Assembly: GCA_964384675.1 (NCBI GenBank)
Contig: CAYLNK010000050.1
Span: 1 to 27,764, forward strand
DNA from: CAYLNK01 sp964384675
GTDB lineage: Bacteria > Acidobacteriota > Thermoanaerobaculia > UBA5066
DNA length: 27,764 bases
Reading direction: 5' to 3'
The translations under genes were made by a program, and so were the position numbers. How positions within the stretch are numbered: position 1 is the first letter of the stretch; each line of letters opens with the position of its first letter. Under the pieces are notes generated by a model. The model was given only the letters and a program-made list of their open reading frames with translations, searched no databases and was not told the origin of the DNA. This document shows, in pieces, positions 1 through 9,795 of this stretch.

Positions 1-184
1 CTTCCGCCGGTCCCGCGGGGTTTCGCCGTCCGCTCGGCCTTGCCCGCGAGGTTCGCCGCCACCGCCGCCCGGCGGGTCCCGGTAGGTCGCGATCACGGCT
101 CGTCATCGCGCGGGGGATCGCGAACGCCCGGTGGGCCGCGGCGAGAGTCGCCGCGGCGAAGACCCCGAGCGGGCGGCGCTCCGG

Positions 185-241
185 TTGACGCGTGGAGAAA
201 GACGCAGATAGATTCCTATCTGTGCCCAAGACGCAGATAGG
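185..241 (+). promoter_or_regulatory. perR-katG promoter with overlapping dyad operator
   Basis: Seen: a -35-like TTGACG at 185-190 and a -10-like TAGATT at 209-214 (18-bp spacer). A perfect inverted repeat CAGATAG-ATTC-CTATCTG (205-222) covers the -10 element. A further CGCAGATAGGA half-site follows at 232-241. PerR and Fur proteins bind dyads of this general size and often repress their own operon, so this is the expected place for autoregulation of the perR-katG operon. The sequence differs from the AT-rich Bacillus Per box, so the assignment rests on position and symmetry. Confidence 0.6.
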
Positions 242-751
242 ATCGAGTCGCAATTCCGGCTCGCGGCGCCCCCTGGAACGGCTCGACCACCTCCAGGCCG
301 TGGCGCGAAGGGCCGGGGTCAAGCTCACCCACCAGCGCCTGGAGATCTTCCGGGAGCTCTCGGCGAGCGAGGATCACCCCGACGCCGACACCCTCTTTCG
401 CAAGGTGCGGCGGCGGGTGCCGACCGTGTCGCGGGACACGGTGTACCGGACGCTCTGGAAGCTGCACGACCTGGGCCTGGTCAAGACGCTCGGCCCGCAG
501 CGCGACGGCGTCCGCTTCGACGCGAACCTGGACCAGCACCACCACTACGTCTGCGTGAGCTGCGGCCTGGTGCGGGACTTCGTGAGCGAGGCGCTCGACG
601 GGCTGGAGATCCCGGGAATCGTCCGGACGCTCGGCAGCGTGGAGGGCGCCCACGTCGAGGTGCGGGGGCGCTGCGCGCGTTGCCGCGAGAAGAGGCGGCC
701 GCCGAAGCCGAAGCGGTCTTCGGCGGCACCGTGGAAAGAGAGGAGCGGGAG

Positions 752-755
<4 letters not shown>
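222..755 (+). CDS. perR: PerR-type Fur-family peroxide/metal regulator
   Basis: DNA-binding repressor, expected to sense peroxide or metal and control the downstream catalase-peroxidase. The N-terminal winged helix contains LTHQRLEIF and VSRDTVYRTLWKLHDLGLV. The metal-binding half has RFDANLDQHHHYVC, a CVSC and a CARC pair forming the structural zinc site, and VRDF, where PerR has Asp and Fur usually Glu. His of DHPDAD matches the PerR His37 position by my alignment. The longest frame starts at 192, inside the promoter, so it cannot be right. GTG 222 (used here) would give a nearly leaderless mRNA; GTG 300 is the alternative and still keeps the whole winged helix. The stop overlaps the katG start by 4 bp (ATGA), so the two genes are translationally coupled. 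Family is certain; PerR rather than Fur is inferred from katG linkage and the residues. Confidence 0.85.
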
Positions 756-2938
<2,183 letters not shown>

Positions 2939-2947
2939 GCGGGGCGG

Positions 2948-2975
2948 AGGCGAGGGTCCGTCGGGGCACTCGCCT
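2948..2975 (+). terminator. Possible katG transcript terminator hairpin
   Basis: Inverted repeat AGGCGAG (2948-2954) and CTCGCCT (2969-2975) lies ten bases after the katG stop, with a 14-base loop and only TTCCCT following. Position fits a terminator or 3' stabilising hairpin, but there is no real T run. Confidence 0.3.
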
Positions 2976-2991
2976 TCCCTGGCGGCGTGCG

Positions 2992-3090
2992 CTACTCGTA
3001 ACGGAGCGCCTGCGTCGGCGCGATGCGCGAGGCCCGCCGTGCCGGCAGGTAGGCGGCGAAGGTCGTGACGAGGGGGAGCGTCGGTGCCAC
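2992..3090 (-). pseudogene. C-terminal remnant of an FtsX/MacB-type ABC permease
   Basis: About 25 residues ending FAAYLPARRASRIAPTQALRYE then stop. This is the characteristic last turn of MacB/FtsX-like ABC permeases (a final membrane helix, then PARRAS/T-R-hydrophobic-x-P-x-x-ALR-Y/F-E). Upstream the same frame runs into methyltransferase debris, so only the tail survives and no start, transmembrane core or partner ATPase is present. The call rests on a short motif. Confidence 0.45.
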
Positions 3091-3131
3091 GGCTCCCGCT
3101 GACGATTCCACTCCTCGTGCGCGCGGTGCCG

Positions 3132-3347
3132 TTCGTCCCCGATACCTTTGTCCACGCGGATCCAGGCGCGCGCCAGCGTGTTCTCGTCCAGGAACCTCAC
3201 GACGTCGCGCGGGGTGAAGAGCTGGCTTCCCCGGCGCCAGATCGCGGCTGTTCCGCGGCGCCTGCGACTCGTCGCGCATCGCGCCGAGGCCGGGTCGCGT
3301 GCCTTCTGCGTCGCCCGCTCGATGGCGTTGCGGGTTTCCTCATCCAT
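3132..3347 (-). pseudogene. Internally deleted fragment of a large adenine-specific DNA methyltransferase (Eco57I/PglX-like)
   Basis: Three pieces in two frames: ATG 3347 opens with MDEETRNAIERATQKARD; the next frame gives MRDESQAPRNSRDLA (from 3279); a return to the first frame gives QLFTPRDVVRFLDENTLARAW (split here: QLFTPRDVVRFL, DENTLARAW). In large N6-adenine methylases of type IIG/BREX-like systems, as I recall them, a DESQAPRNSREL segment directly precedes QFFTPRYVVEFL and DNTLGRIW. The N-terminal piece belongs hundreds of residues earlier, so a large in-frame-scale deletion plus a frameshift have removed the core. No NPPY catalytic motif remains, so it is non-functional. It shows that this tRNA-Thr flank held another defence gene before. 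Confidence 0.5.
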
Positions 3348-3376
3348 GAGGGATTACCGGCCAGTCCGAAACGACC

Positions 3377-3735
3377 TCACGCGACGTCGCCGGGCTCCAC
3401 ACGCCTGAGGCCCTCGAAGCCCCGGCCGACGCCGCTTCTCGTTGGCGCGCTCCGCCAGCTTGGCGGGTGAGATGTCGGACTTCCCCTTGGCCGACTTCCA
3501 CCACGTCTCCGGGGACGGGAAGCGAACGCCGTCCAAGTCCAGCCCTTCAGGATTCCCGCGAGGTCCTCGCCGGCGGGCTTCTCGAGAGACTCGAAGAACG
3601 GCTGCCAGTCGCCCCGTGGTCGAGCCACCGCTCCCGGGGAGCTCCTGGAGAGCGACGCAGCCTGAAGGAGCGAACGCCTCGTGACAGAGGTGGGCCGCGA
3701 CCGCGAAGACGGCACGAGCCTGGGCGAAACGGTGG
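3377..3735 (-). pseudogene. Unrecognised frameshifted gene remnant
   Basis: Coding-like peptide pieces on the minus strand alternate between two frames: a piece with HLCHEAFAPSGCVALQELPG, then GDWQPFFESLEKPAGEDLAG, then LDLDGVRFPSPETWWKSAKG and KSDISPAKLAERANEKRR, then RGFEGLRRVEPGDVA and stop at 3377. Joined, they read as one plausible C-terminal region of about 110 residues, so I interpret them as one gene with at least two indels. I recognise no family. It lies outside the element, next to the tRNA terminator, among other degraded genes. Confidence 0.35.
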
Positions 3736-3785
3736 GTCCGAGGACGCCGCGTCGGAGCGCCGCCGGTGGAGCAAATCGGGTCGGC

Positions 3786-3820
3786 CAAAAAAAGAAAAAG
3801 CGCCGGGTCTCCCCGGCGCT
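3786..3820 (-). terminator. Rho-independent terminator (native terminator of tRNA-Thr, displaced by integration)
   Basis: On the minus strand a 9-bp stem AGCGCCGGG/CCCGGCGCT (3799-3807 with 3812-3820) closes a 4-base loop and is followed by TTTTCTTTTTTT (complement of 3787-3798). It is textbook in form. It sits 28 bases beyond the displaced tRNA-Thr 3' end, on the same strand as that gene. Before integration it would have terminated tRNA-Thr. Confidence 0.85.
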
Positions 3821-3847
3821 AAGTTTCTTGTATTGAATTGGTTATCT

Positions 3848-3897
3848 ACTGGAGCCGAAGCCCGGACTTGAACCGGGGACCTACTGATTACGAATCA
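3848..3897. repeat. Left attachment site (attL), displaced tRNA-Thr 3' stub
   Basis: Fifty bases identical to 20717-20766. It contains the anticodon arm's 3' side, variable loop, T arm, acceptor 3' strand and CCA of tRNA-Thr on the minus strand. The sequence diverges immediately inside (CGCGG instead of GTTGC), so no D arm or 5' acceptor strand exists here and it is not a functional tRNA. Confidence 0.92.
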
Positions 3898-4016
3898 CGC
3901 GGCTTCACGTTCTTCCGCAGTGCGTCTGCGTTGACGATTGAGGCTGAATGCCGCTATGGAAGCGGCTTGTCGTCACTCTTGCGTTGAAGCGCCTCCGGCT
4001 CTATGTTGATTCGTGG

Positions 4017-4038
4017 TGGGAACTGTATGGGAACTGTA
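4017..4038 (+). repeat. Tandem 11-bp repeat, probable integrase arm-type sites (left)
   Basis: TGGGAACTGTA occurs twice in perfect tandem (4017-4027 and 4028-4038), between attL and the integrase start. A matching pair with the same 11-bp period lies near the other end (20639-20657). Tyrosine integrases of this class bind such repeated arm sites with their N-terminal domain. Assignment is by position and symmetry. Confidence 0.55.
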
Positions 4039-4061
4039 GATCTCGACCCGGGGAGGGCACC

Positions 4062-5216
4062 ATGCCGAAGCTGACGACGACCCGCCTCACGAACCGAACC
4101 GTGAAGAGCCTCAAGACCTCGCAGGAGGGAGGTACCTGGGTGGCTGACGCCGACCTCCGGGGGTTCGCGGCGAAGGTCTTCCCGAGCGGGGCGATCGCCT
4201 TCGGTGTTCGGTACCGCACGCCGAACGGCCGGCGGAAGGCCTTCGTCTTCGGCCGCTGGGGCGAGATGACGCCGGAGGATGCCCGGAAGAAGGCCGGAGA
4301 CCTCCTGGCGGCGGTTCGCCGCGGGGAGGATCCCGCGGACAGCCGGGAGAAGGACCGCGCCATGCCCACCGTGGCCGAACGTGTGGCGACGTACCTGGCC
4401 CAGGTCCGCCTACAGAAGAAGCGCCCAGGGGAGGACGAGCGGTACCTGGGACTCGCCGAGGAGCGCTGGAAACACGTCTCGCTCGACAAGCTGACGCACG
4501 ACGACATCACCGCGTTCCGCGATTCCCTCTCCAAGACACCGACTCAGGCTAACCGGGCGATCGCCAGCGTTCGGTCCTTCCTTCAGGACGCGGTCCGAGC
4601 AGGGCTGATCCGATCGAACCCCGCGTGGAACGTGAGGCCGTATCGCGAGAACCCGCCCCGGGCGCGTGTCCTGACCGCCGAGGAGATGAACTCGATCCTC
4701 GAGGCGCTGGCCGAAGAGGCTGACCCCCACGCGAAAGCGGCCCTGACGATGCTCGTCGAGACCGGCGCGCGCGTATCCGAAGTCCTGAACGCCCGCTGGT
4801 CGGATCTCGACTTCGATGCCGGCACGTGGAGGATCCCGAGCCCGAAGGCAGGTCGCCCGCAGACCCTTCCGATTGCGAAGACCACCATCAAGATGCTCCG
4901 GGCTCTACCCGAGCTCGGGCTGTACATCATCGCCGGCCTGGATCCGGAGAGGCGCAGGGCCGACCTGAAGGGCCCCTGGAAGCGGGCTCTCGACCGATCC
5001 GGAGTCCGGGACGTCACGCTCCACGATCTTCGCCGCACCTTCGGACTTCACGTGGCCCGCACGGCTGGCCTCCACGTCGCATCGAAGCTCCTCCGCCATG
5101 CCGACATCCGGGTGACCGAGCGCGTCTACGCCCCACTTGGGCTCGATGACCTCCGCGAGGCGATGGAGCATCGCGCCGACGTGCTGCCCTTCCGCAAGGT
5201 CACCGAGGCAAAGTGA
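4062..5216 (+). CDS. int: Tyrosine-type site-specific integrase
   Basis: Catalyses integration and excision at tRNA-Thr. The N-terminal arm-binding domain (DUF4102-like; ADADLRGFAAKV, GKR-like TPNGRRKAFVFGRWGEMT) is followed by a core-binding domain (about 105-190) and a catalytic domain with ETGARVSEVLNARW (Arg), SPKAGRPQTLPI (Lys), LHDLRRTF (His-x-x-Arg), LRHAD (His) and the nucleophile Tyr in ERVYAPL. All six catalytic positions are present, so it looks active. ATG 4062 (384 aa) has a GGGAGGG ribosome site; the frame could extend to 3948, but that would cover the arm-site repeats and has no good ribosome site. It lies about 165 bp inside attL, transcribed into the element, and its stop overlaps the next gene by GTGA. 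Confidence 0.95.
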   Translation: MPKLTTTRLTNRTVKSLKTSQEGGTWVADADLRGFAAKVFPSGAIAFGVRYRTPNGRRKAFVFGRWGEMTPEDARKKAGDLLAAVRRGEDPADSREKDRAMPTVAERVATYLAQVRLQKKRPGEDERYLGLAEERWKHVSLDKLTHDDITAFRDSLSKTPTQANRAIASVRSFLQDAVRAGLIRSNPAWNVRPYRENPPRARVLTAEEMNSILEALAEEADPHAKAALTMLVETGARVSEVLNARWSDLDFDAGTWRIPSPKAGRPQTLPIAKTTIKMLRALPELGLYIIAGLDPERRRADLKGPWKRALDRSGVRDVTLHDLRRTFGLHVARTAGLHVASKLLRHADIRVTERVYAPLGLDDLREAMEHRADVLPFRKVTEAK

Positions 5217-6280
5217 AGAGCCGCAGGAACACTGATCGGGCGGCCAGCGGCGGATTGGCCCGGGGCGCCGAAATAGGCTCTCCAGTTCGCTCGGATGTCA
5301 GCCACCCGCGACGCAGCCAGGCGCCCACCGAAGTAGACCGCGGCGTCGAGTACATGCTGCGATCGAAGACGATGACGCGGGACGAACGGCTCGCTGAGAT
5401 CGGCCGACTCCTGGTCCCTGAGGGTTCTCGAGACGCGGCGGACTTCTTCGCGACCATGTGCACCTCGCTCGAGGATCTTCAGGCACCGAATCCATATACC
5501 GCCTATGTCCTCATCGATCTCGCCGCTCGGGCCGAAAACGCGTTTCGGCGACACATCGCGCCATGGAAGGATCGGCCCAGCAACGCTGAGTCTGAGTGCC
5601 ACCTTCTCGCGGGTTTCTTTCGCGCCGAGCCGCTCGCCTGGGAAGCCCCGAGCTTCCGAGGCCGAGCGACTGGCGCGCTTCGTCGCGCGGCGCTGGGCGA
5701 TCCCGACTACGAGAAGTCCATCGCCGTCCTGGTCTCGGCGATTACAGGTGGGAAGGTTCCGCACTCCGCCGGAGATACGAGAGCCCGGAAGCGCCGCCAA
5801 AGGGACTATCAGGTGTCCCGGCTCAGGGAGATCAGGGGCTTCTATCTTCCTGCGCTCTCGACGAGTTGGGGCGTGGTGAAACAGTGCGGCAGCAGGGGGC
5901 GGTCTCTGGGCGCGCGAATCGAGAACACCGAGAGAGCCCTTCGTTCAGCGGGGCCACGACCCAGGGGGTTCGAGCGCCCCGATAGCTATCGCGACGAGAC
6001 GCGTAGCGCCCCGTTTCAGCTCATCCCCGTGTCCGACGGCCAGCTTTGTCACTGGGTAGCGATCGTCCTCATGGTCTTCAAGGGTCCCTCTGAGGCGGCT
6101 GCGACCGCACTCAGCCTGCTCGTGGAAGCCGCCACCCCTGGACGGCACATGGCCAGATCAACCAAGGCTCACGCGGACGCCGCAGCCAGAGCGGTGGCTG
6201 ACAAGCGCTGGGACGACCTCGAGGCCGCTGGCAAGAAGGAGCTCGAGACGCTGAGGAAAGGGCATCAGCGCGCTCAGTAG
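5213..6280 (+). CDS. Hypothetical protein between integrase and AlpA-like regulator
   Basis: A 355-codon frame starting at GTG 5213, overlapping the integrase stop by 4 bp. ATG 5354 (MLRSKTM) is an alternative start, and the first ~45 residues are Arg/Ser-rich and may not be coding. Residues from about 55 look genuine (MTRDERLAEIGRLLVPEGSR, then DFFATMCTSLEDL). A hydrophobic stretch at about 281-305 precedes a charged, Ala-rich helical tail. No catalytic motif or known family is recognised. Its place in the int operon suggests an element-specific role such as excision control or an early accessory function, but that is only context. Confidence 0.65.
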   Translation: MKSRRNTDRAASGGLARGAEIGSPVRSDVSHPRRSQAPTEVDRGVEYMLRSKTMTRDERLAEIGRLLVPEGSRDAADFFATMCTSLEDLQAPNPYTAYVLIDLAARAENAFRRHIAPWKDRPSNAESECHLLAGFFRAEPLAWEAPSFRGRATGALRRAALGDPDYEKSIAVLVSAITGGKVPHSAGDTRARKRRQRDYQVSRLREIRGFYLPALSTSWGVVKQCGSRGRSLGARIENTERALRSAGPRPRGFERPDSYRDETRSAPFQLIPVSDGQLCHWVAIVLMVFKGPSEAAATALSLLVEAATPGRHMARSTKAHADAAARAVADKRWDDLEAAGKKELETLRKGHQRAQ

Positions 6281-6339
6281 GACACTCTTCGGATTCTGTC
6301 CCACCGGTGGCGGACCGCTTCTGCATCAACCTCTGGGCC

Positions 6340-6621
6340 ATGAGTAAGCGCGCCCTTCAACGTGAGCACCCCGGCGGCGGTCCTCCGACGGAGGCTGCGG
6401 CCTGCCAGCCTCGGATCCAGTACCTGACCACGGATGGGTACGCAGTGCTCCGCCATTGCCAGCCGCAGACCGTCAGACTGGAGCGAAGCAAAGGCGGGGG
6501 TCCCCCGTATATCAAGGTCGCGGGTCGCGTCCTCTACGACATCAACGACGTGGTCGCCTTCCTTGACGCCCACAAGGTCACGTCCACTTCGGAGGAGCAG
6601 GCCCGGCGGAGGCGCCCATGA
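6340..6621 (+). CDS. AlpA-like helix-turn-helix DNA-binding protein
   Basis: Small DNA-binding protein of about 93 residues with the excisionase/AlpA-type winged HTH: LTTDGYAVLRHCQPQTVRLE, then a GGGPPYIKVAGRVLYDIND segment and VVAFLDAHKV. This pattern (tyrosine/HTH, 'GPPYIKIGGRVRYR', 'DLDAWL') is typical of AlpA family regulators beside integrases, which act as excisionases or activators of int. Start could be GTG 6307 or ATG 6340; ATG is chosen, though neither has a strong ribosome site. Its stop overlaps the primase start by ATGA, so both are probably translated together. Confidence 0.85.
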   Translation: MSKRALQREHPGGGPPTEAAACQPRIQYLTTDGYAVLRHCQPQTVRLERSKGGGPPYIKVAGRVLYDINDVVAFLDAHKVTSTSEEQARRRRP

Positions 6622-9113
6622 CCGGGGCGGGCACCACCACTTCCGGGCTGATCTCGGCCTCGAAGAGTAGGGCTGCAAGCCGGCGACCTCGTCTACCGAC
6701 TGGACCTTCCGGTGGCCCCACCCCGACGAGCAGCACCATGCCGATTGAAGAGGCCCGCGACCACGTCGCGGCCCTCGCAGGTTCGCCCGGCGCCGTCGTC
6801 ACGTTCCAGACGTTCGACGACGACAAGGGCCGAAGGGACCCGACGCTCGCCCACGTCCTCCGCGGCACGCTAAACGAGCACGCGGCAGAGCTGGAGCGCC
6901 TGAACGGCCTCGGGGCCGGGATCTTCATCACGGTGAACGGAACCGACGGGAGGGGCCGGGCGAAGGAGAACGTCGTCTCCGTCCGCGCCGGGTTCACCGA
7001 CAGCGACTCCGGGCCGACGACCGTGCCGTACGCCCTGCTGCCGTCATTCGTCGTCGCCTCGAAGCACGGTCCGCACTCCTACTGGCTCACTATCCCGGGC
7101 CAGCCGCTCGAGCGGTTCACCGAGGTTCAGGTGACGCTCGCCGCCTTCTACGGCACCGACCCGTCGGTGAAGGACCTTCCGCGCGTCATGCGGTTGGCCG
7201 GTTTCCACCACATGAAGGACCAGGCGTCGCCGTTCCTCGTTCGGATCTCGCAAGCCGACACGGGAGCGCGCTACACCTTCGAGGAGATCCTCGCCGCACA
7301 CCCGGTACTCGCGGCGACGCCGCGTAGGACGTCGCGCGCCAGGACGAGCACGATGACGCTTTCCCGAAGGGTCAAGCGGGCCGAGGCGTACGTCCGCGCT
7401 CTCCCGCCCGCCGTGGCCGGCCAGCACGGGCACGACGCAACGTTCGAGGCGGCGCTCAAGATCGCCGTTGGCTTTGACCTGGAGGACGACACGGCGTTCG
7501 AGGTTCTCGAACCGTGGAACCAGGCGTGCGAGCCGCCCTGGAGCGAGCCGGACCTCAGGCGGAAGATCCGAGAGGCCCAGAAGAGGGGCTGCCTTCCGCG
7601 CGGCTTCCTGCTCACGGTGGACGCTGCGCCCGACATCGGTGCGGCCCCGGCGGATTCTTCGCATGTTTCTCCCCCTGGGGCGGGAGGAGCTGTATACGAG
7701 CTCCACCGCTACCAGGAGATCGAGACGCCGGAAGAAGACGCTGGCCCGGCGCCGCTCGACGAGGCCGCGTTCTACGGCCTGGCCGGCGAGTTTGTCCGGA
7801 TCGTGGAGCCTCACACAGAGGCGGACCCCAAGGCCCTGCTCGCGCAGTTTCTCGTCGCCTTCGGGAGCGCTGTCGGTCGCGGGCCATTTGTGCGGGTCGG
7901 GGCCACCCGCCACTACCCGGCGGAGTACATCGGCCTCGTCGGCCAGACCGGGAAGGGCAGGAAAGGGACGAGCTGGGACGAGGTGCGGCGACCCTACCTC
8001 CTGATCGAGGACCCCTGGGTGTCCCGCATCACGACGGGCCTGTCGTCAGGGGAAGGCGTGCTCTGGGCCGTACGTGACCCGATCGAGAAGCAGGAGCCCA
8101 TCCGCGAAGGCCCCGGGAAAGGCCACCGCGGGAACGTGAGCGGCTACGAGACCGTCATTGCCGACCCGGGCTCGACCGACAAGCGATTGCTCGTCATCGA
8201 GTCCGAGCTCGGGCGAGTGCTCCGCGTTCTCGAGCGCGACGGGAACACTCTGTCGGCCGTGGTGCGGGAGCTGTGGGACTGCAAGGAGCGCGTCTCGACC
8301 CTCACGAAGAACACGCCGGCCGTGGCGACGGGGGCGCACGTCTCGATCGTCGGCCACATCACGAGCGAGGAGCTGACCCGCTACCTCGACAAGACGGACG
8401 TGGCGAACGGGTTCGGGAATCGGTTCATGTGGATTCAGGTACGGCGGGCGAGAGAGCTCCCCGAAGGCGGGTCGCTACGGGACGACGATCTCCGCCCTGT
8501 TTGCAGACGGCTCCGCCTGGCCCTCGACACCGCGCGCGGTCTCACCGAAGTACGGCGCGATCCGGAGGCCGCCGAGGTGTGGCGGACTGTCTACAGCCCC
8601 CTTTCCGCGGCGCGCGTCGGACTCTTCGGTGCGATCACGGGCCGGGCTGAGGCCCACGCCCTTCGGCTCTCCCTCCTCTACGCACTGATGGACGGCTCCG
8701 ACACCATCAGGATGGAGCACCTTGATGCGGCGCTGGCGCTCTGGACCTATTCAGAGGACTCGGCGCGCTCCATCTTCGGCCTGTGTCTCGGGGACCCGGA
8801 CTCCGATGCAATCCTTCGTGCCCTCCGGGAGGCGCCCGAGGGCCTGACCCGCACCGACATCTTCGATGTCGTTGGCCGTCACACCCGCGGATCGCGGATC
8901 ACGGCAGCGCTCACCCTCCTGCAGCGGCACAAGCTGGCCCGCGGGCGCCGTGAGTTCGGACCGGGTCGGCCCGTGGAACGGTGGTTCGCGTGTCACCTCG
9001 GAGGAGAAATAGGGGGAAGAAGCGAAACAAGCACTCCGCTTTCTCACCTCGAACCGCCCGAACCGGACCTTGATTCGTCAAGTTCCACTGTTTCTCCAGC
9101 GGTGGCGTCATGA
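6618..9113 (+). CDS. Primase-helicase replication protein (RepB-like primase plus P-loop ATPase)
   Basis: Likely replicates the excised element. The N-terminal primase-like domain (about 45-235) contains GIFITVNGTDGRGR, the metal-site-like FTDSDSG (Asp128, Asp130), HGPHSYWLTIP and KDLPRVMRLAGFHHMK, as in RepB/primase-polymerase proteins. A primase C-terminal helical segment follows (about 255-325, AEAYVRALPP to LRRKIREAQKRG). The C-terminal ATPase (about 385-750, DUF3987-like) has the P-loop GQTGKGRKGTS (442-452), an acidic strand LLVIESELGRVL and AHVSIVGHIT. A small winged-helix-like tail ends the protein. Residues 1-40 are low-complexity, so ATG 6738 (MPIEEARDH) could be the true start; ATG 6618 is favoured by the ATGA overlap. 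The next gene overlaps its stop by ATGA. No truncation is seen. Confidence 0.85.
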   Translation: MTGAGTTTSGLISASKSRAASRRPRLPTGPSGGPTPTSSTMPIEEARDHVAALAGSPGAVVTFQTFDDDKGRRDPTLAHVLRGTLNEHAAELERLNGLGAGIFITVNGTDGRGRAKENVVSVRAGFTDSDSGPTTVPYALLPSFVVASKHGPHSYWLTIPGQPLERFTEVQVTLAAFYGTDPSVKDLPRVMRLAGFHHMKDQASPFLVRISQADTGARYTFEEILAAHPVLAATPRRTSRARTSTMTLSRRVKRAEAYVRALPPAVAGQHGHDATFEAALKIAVGFDLEDDTAFEVLEPWNQACEPPWSEPDLRRKIREAQKRGCLPRGFLLTVDAAPDIGAAPADSSHVSPPGAGGAVYELHRYQEIETPEEDAGPAPLDEAAFYGLAGEFVRIVEPHTEADPKALLAQFLVAFGSAVGRGPFVRVGATRHYPAEYIGLVGQTGKGRKGTSWDEVRRPYLLIEDPWVSRITTGLSSGEGVLWAVRDPIEKQEPIREGPGKGHRGNVSGYETVIADPGSTDKRLLVIESELGRVLRVLERDGNTLSAVVRELWDCKERVSTLTKNTPAVATGAHVSIVGHITSEELTRYLDKTDVANGFGNRFMWIQVRRARELPEGGSLRDDDLRPVCRRLRLALDTARGLTEVRRDPEAAEVWRTVYSPLSAARVGLFGAITGRAEAHALRLSLLYALMDGSDTIRMEHLDAALALWTYSEDSARSIFGLCLGDPDSDAILRALREAPEGLTRTDIFDVVGRHTRGSRITAALTLLQRHKLARGRREFGPGRPVERWFACHLGGEIGGRSETSTPLSHLEPPEPDLDSSSSTVSPAVAS

Positions 9114-9442
9114 CGTATCTCGAGCTGGCCCGAAGCCGGCGACGTGCGACACCGCCCCCGGTTCCCGCCTCCCGTGTCGTCACGGCTGAGGCAGTGGTCG
9201 CGCACCCATGCGTGTCCTGCGAGGCGGAAGCCGGCTCTGACGCGATCTGGTGCCCCCCCTGCTGGCAGGTCCGGCAGCGGCGCGGCCGGGTTCTCCCGTT
9301 CGATCTGGACCGCCGAGCCCGGGCAGTCGCCCGCGAGACCGCCCGGCCCTGCGCTACCTGCGGCGGCACCGTCGTCCACTTCAACGCCCGCGGCGACGCC
9401 GCGTGCTCGAGCTGCTTCCCGCCGAGCGAGGCCAGCCGATGA
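9110..9442 (+). CDS. Small double zinc-ribbon protein
   Basis: 110 residues with four CxxC pairs: CVSC, CPPC, CATC and CSSC, enough for two zinc ribbons. The N-terminal 25 residues are Arg/Pro-rich. It overlaps both neighbours by ATGA, so it belongs to the primase operon. Zinc-ribbon proteins in replication modules of phages and islands often bind nucleic acid or partner proteins, but no specific function can be given. Confidence 0.7.
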   Translation: MTYLELARSRRRATPPPVPASRVVTAEAVVAHPCVSCEAEAGSDAIWCPPCWQVRQRRGRVLPFDLDRRARAVARETARPCATCGGTVVHFNARGDAACSSCFPPSEASR

Positions 9443-9795
9443 AGCGCCTCACGCTCGAGGAGTCCCGGGAAGTCGCCGTCCGCGTCTGGGGCCCGGCGAA
9501 GAGCCTCGCGGAGGACGCGATCCGGGCGCTCCGTGTCGGCGTCGCCAAGGACGTCGTCGGCACCGGGATAACCATCAGGGAGCTCTCGCGACTCGCCACC
9601 GAGATCATGAAGCTGAAGGCGCTGGATGGAACGACCGGCTCCGCGCAGCCGGCCGCTGGCTCCGCTGTCCTGCGGAGCCTCCAAGGCACTCAGAAGGACC
9701 CGTCAAGCCCCCCCGGTGGCCACGCCGATGGTGGAGCCGTCAAGGCCCCCCGTACCCAGCGTCCCGAGATCGAGGAGGAGCGCCGGTGGCGATGA
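9439..9795 (+). CDS. Small hypothetical protein of the element operon
   Basis: 118 residues from ATG 9439, which overlaps the previous stop by ATGA. The N-terminal 60 residues look helical and well folded (MKRLTLEESREVAVRVWGPA, then IRALRVGVAKDVVG and IRELSRLATEIMKLKALDG), while the rest is Gly/Pro/Arg-rich and probably disordered. It ends overlapping the next gene by ATGA. No family is recognised. It could be a partner of the HTH protein that follows. Confidence 0.6.
   Translation: MKRLTLEESREVAVRVWGPAKSLAEDAIRALRVGVAKDVVGTGITIRELSRLATEIMKLKALDGTTGSAQPAAGSAVLRSLQGTQKDPSSPPGGHADGGAVKAPRTQRPEIEEERRWR

Noticed and set aside
1..184. Possible gene at the left edge (66-codon frame at 40-240, or a minus-strand start)
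   Set aside because: Arg/Pro-rich composition typical of out-of-frame GC-rich DNA, it crosses the perR promoter, and no family motif is visible on either strand.
3848..3897. A second tRNA gene
   Set aside because: Only the 3' half is present, with no D arm or 5' acceptor strand, so it is an att stub.
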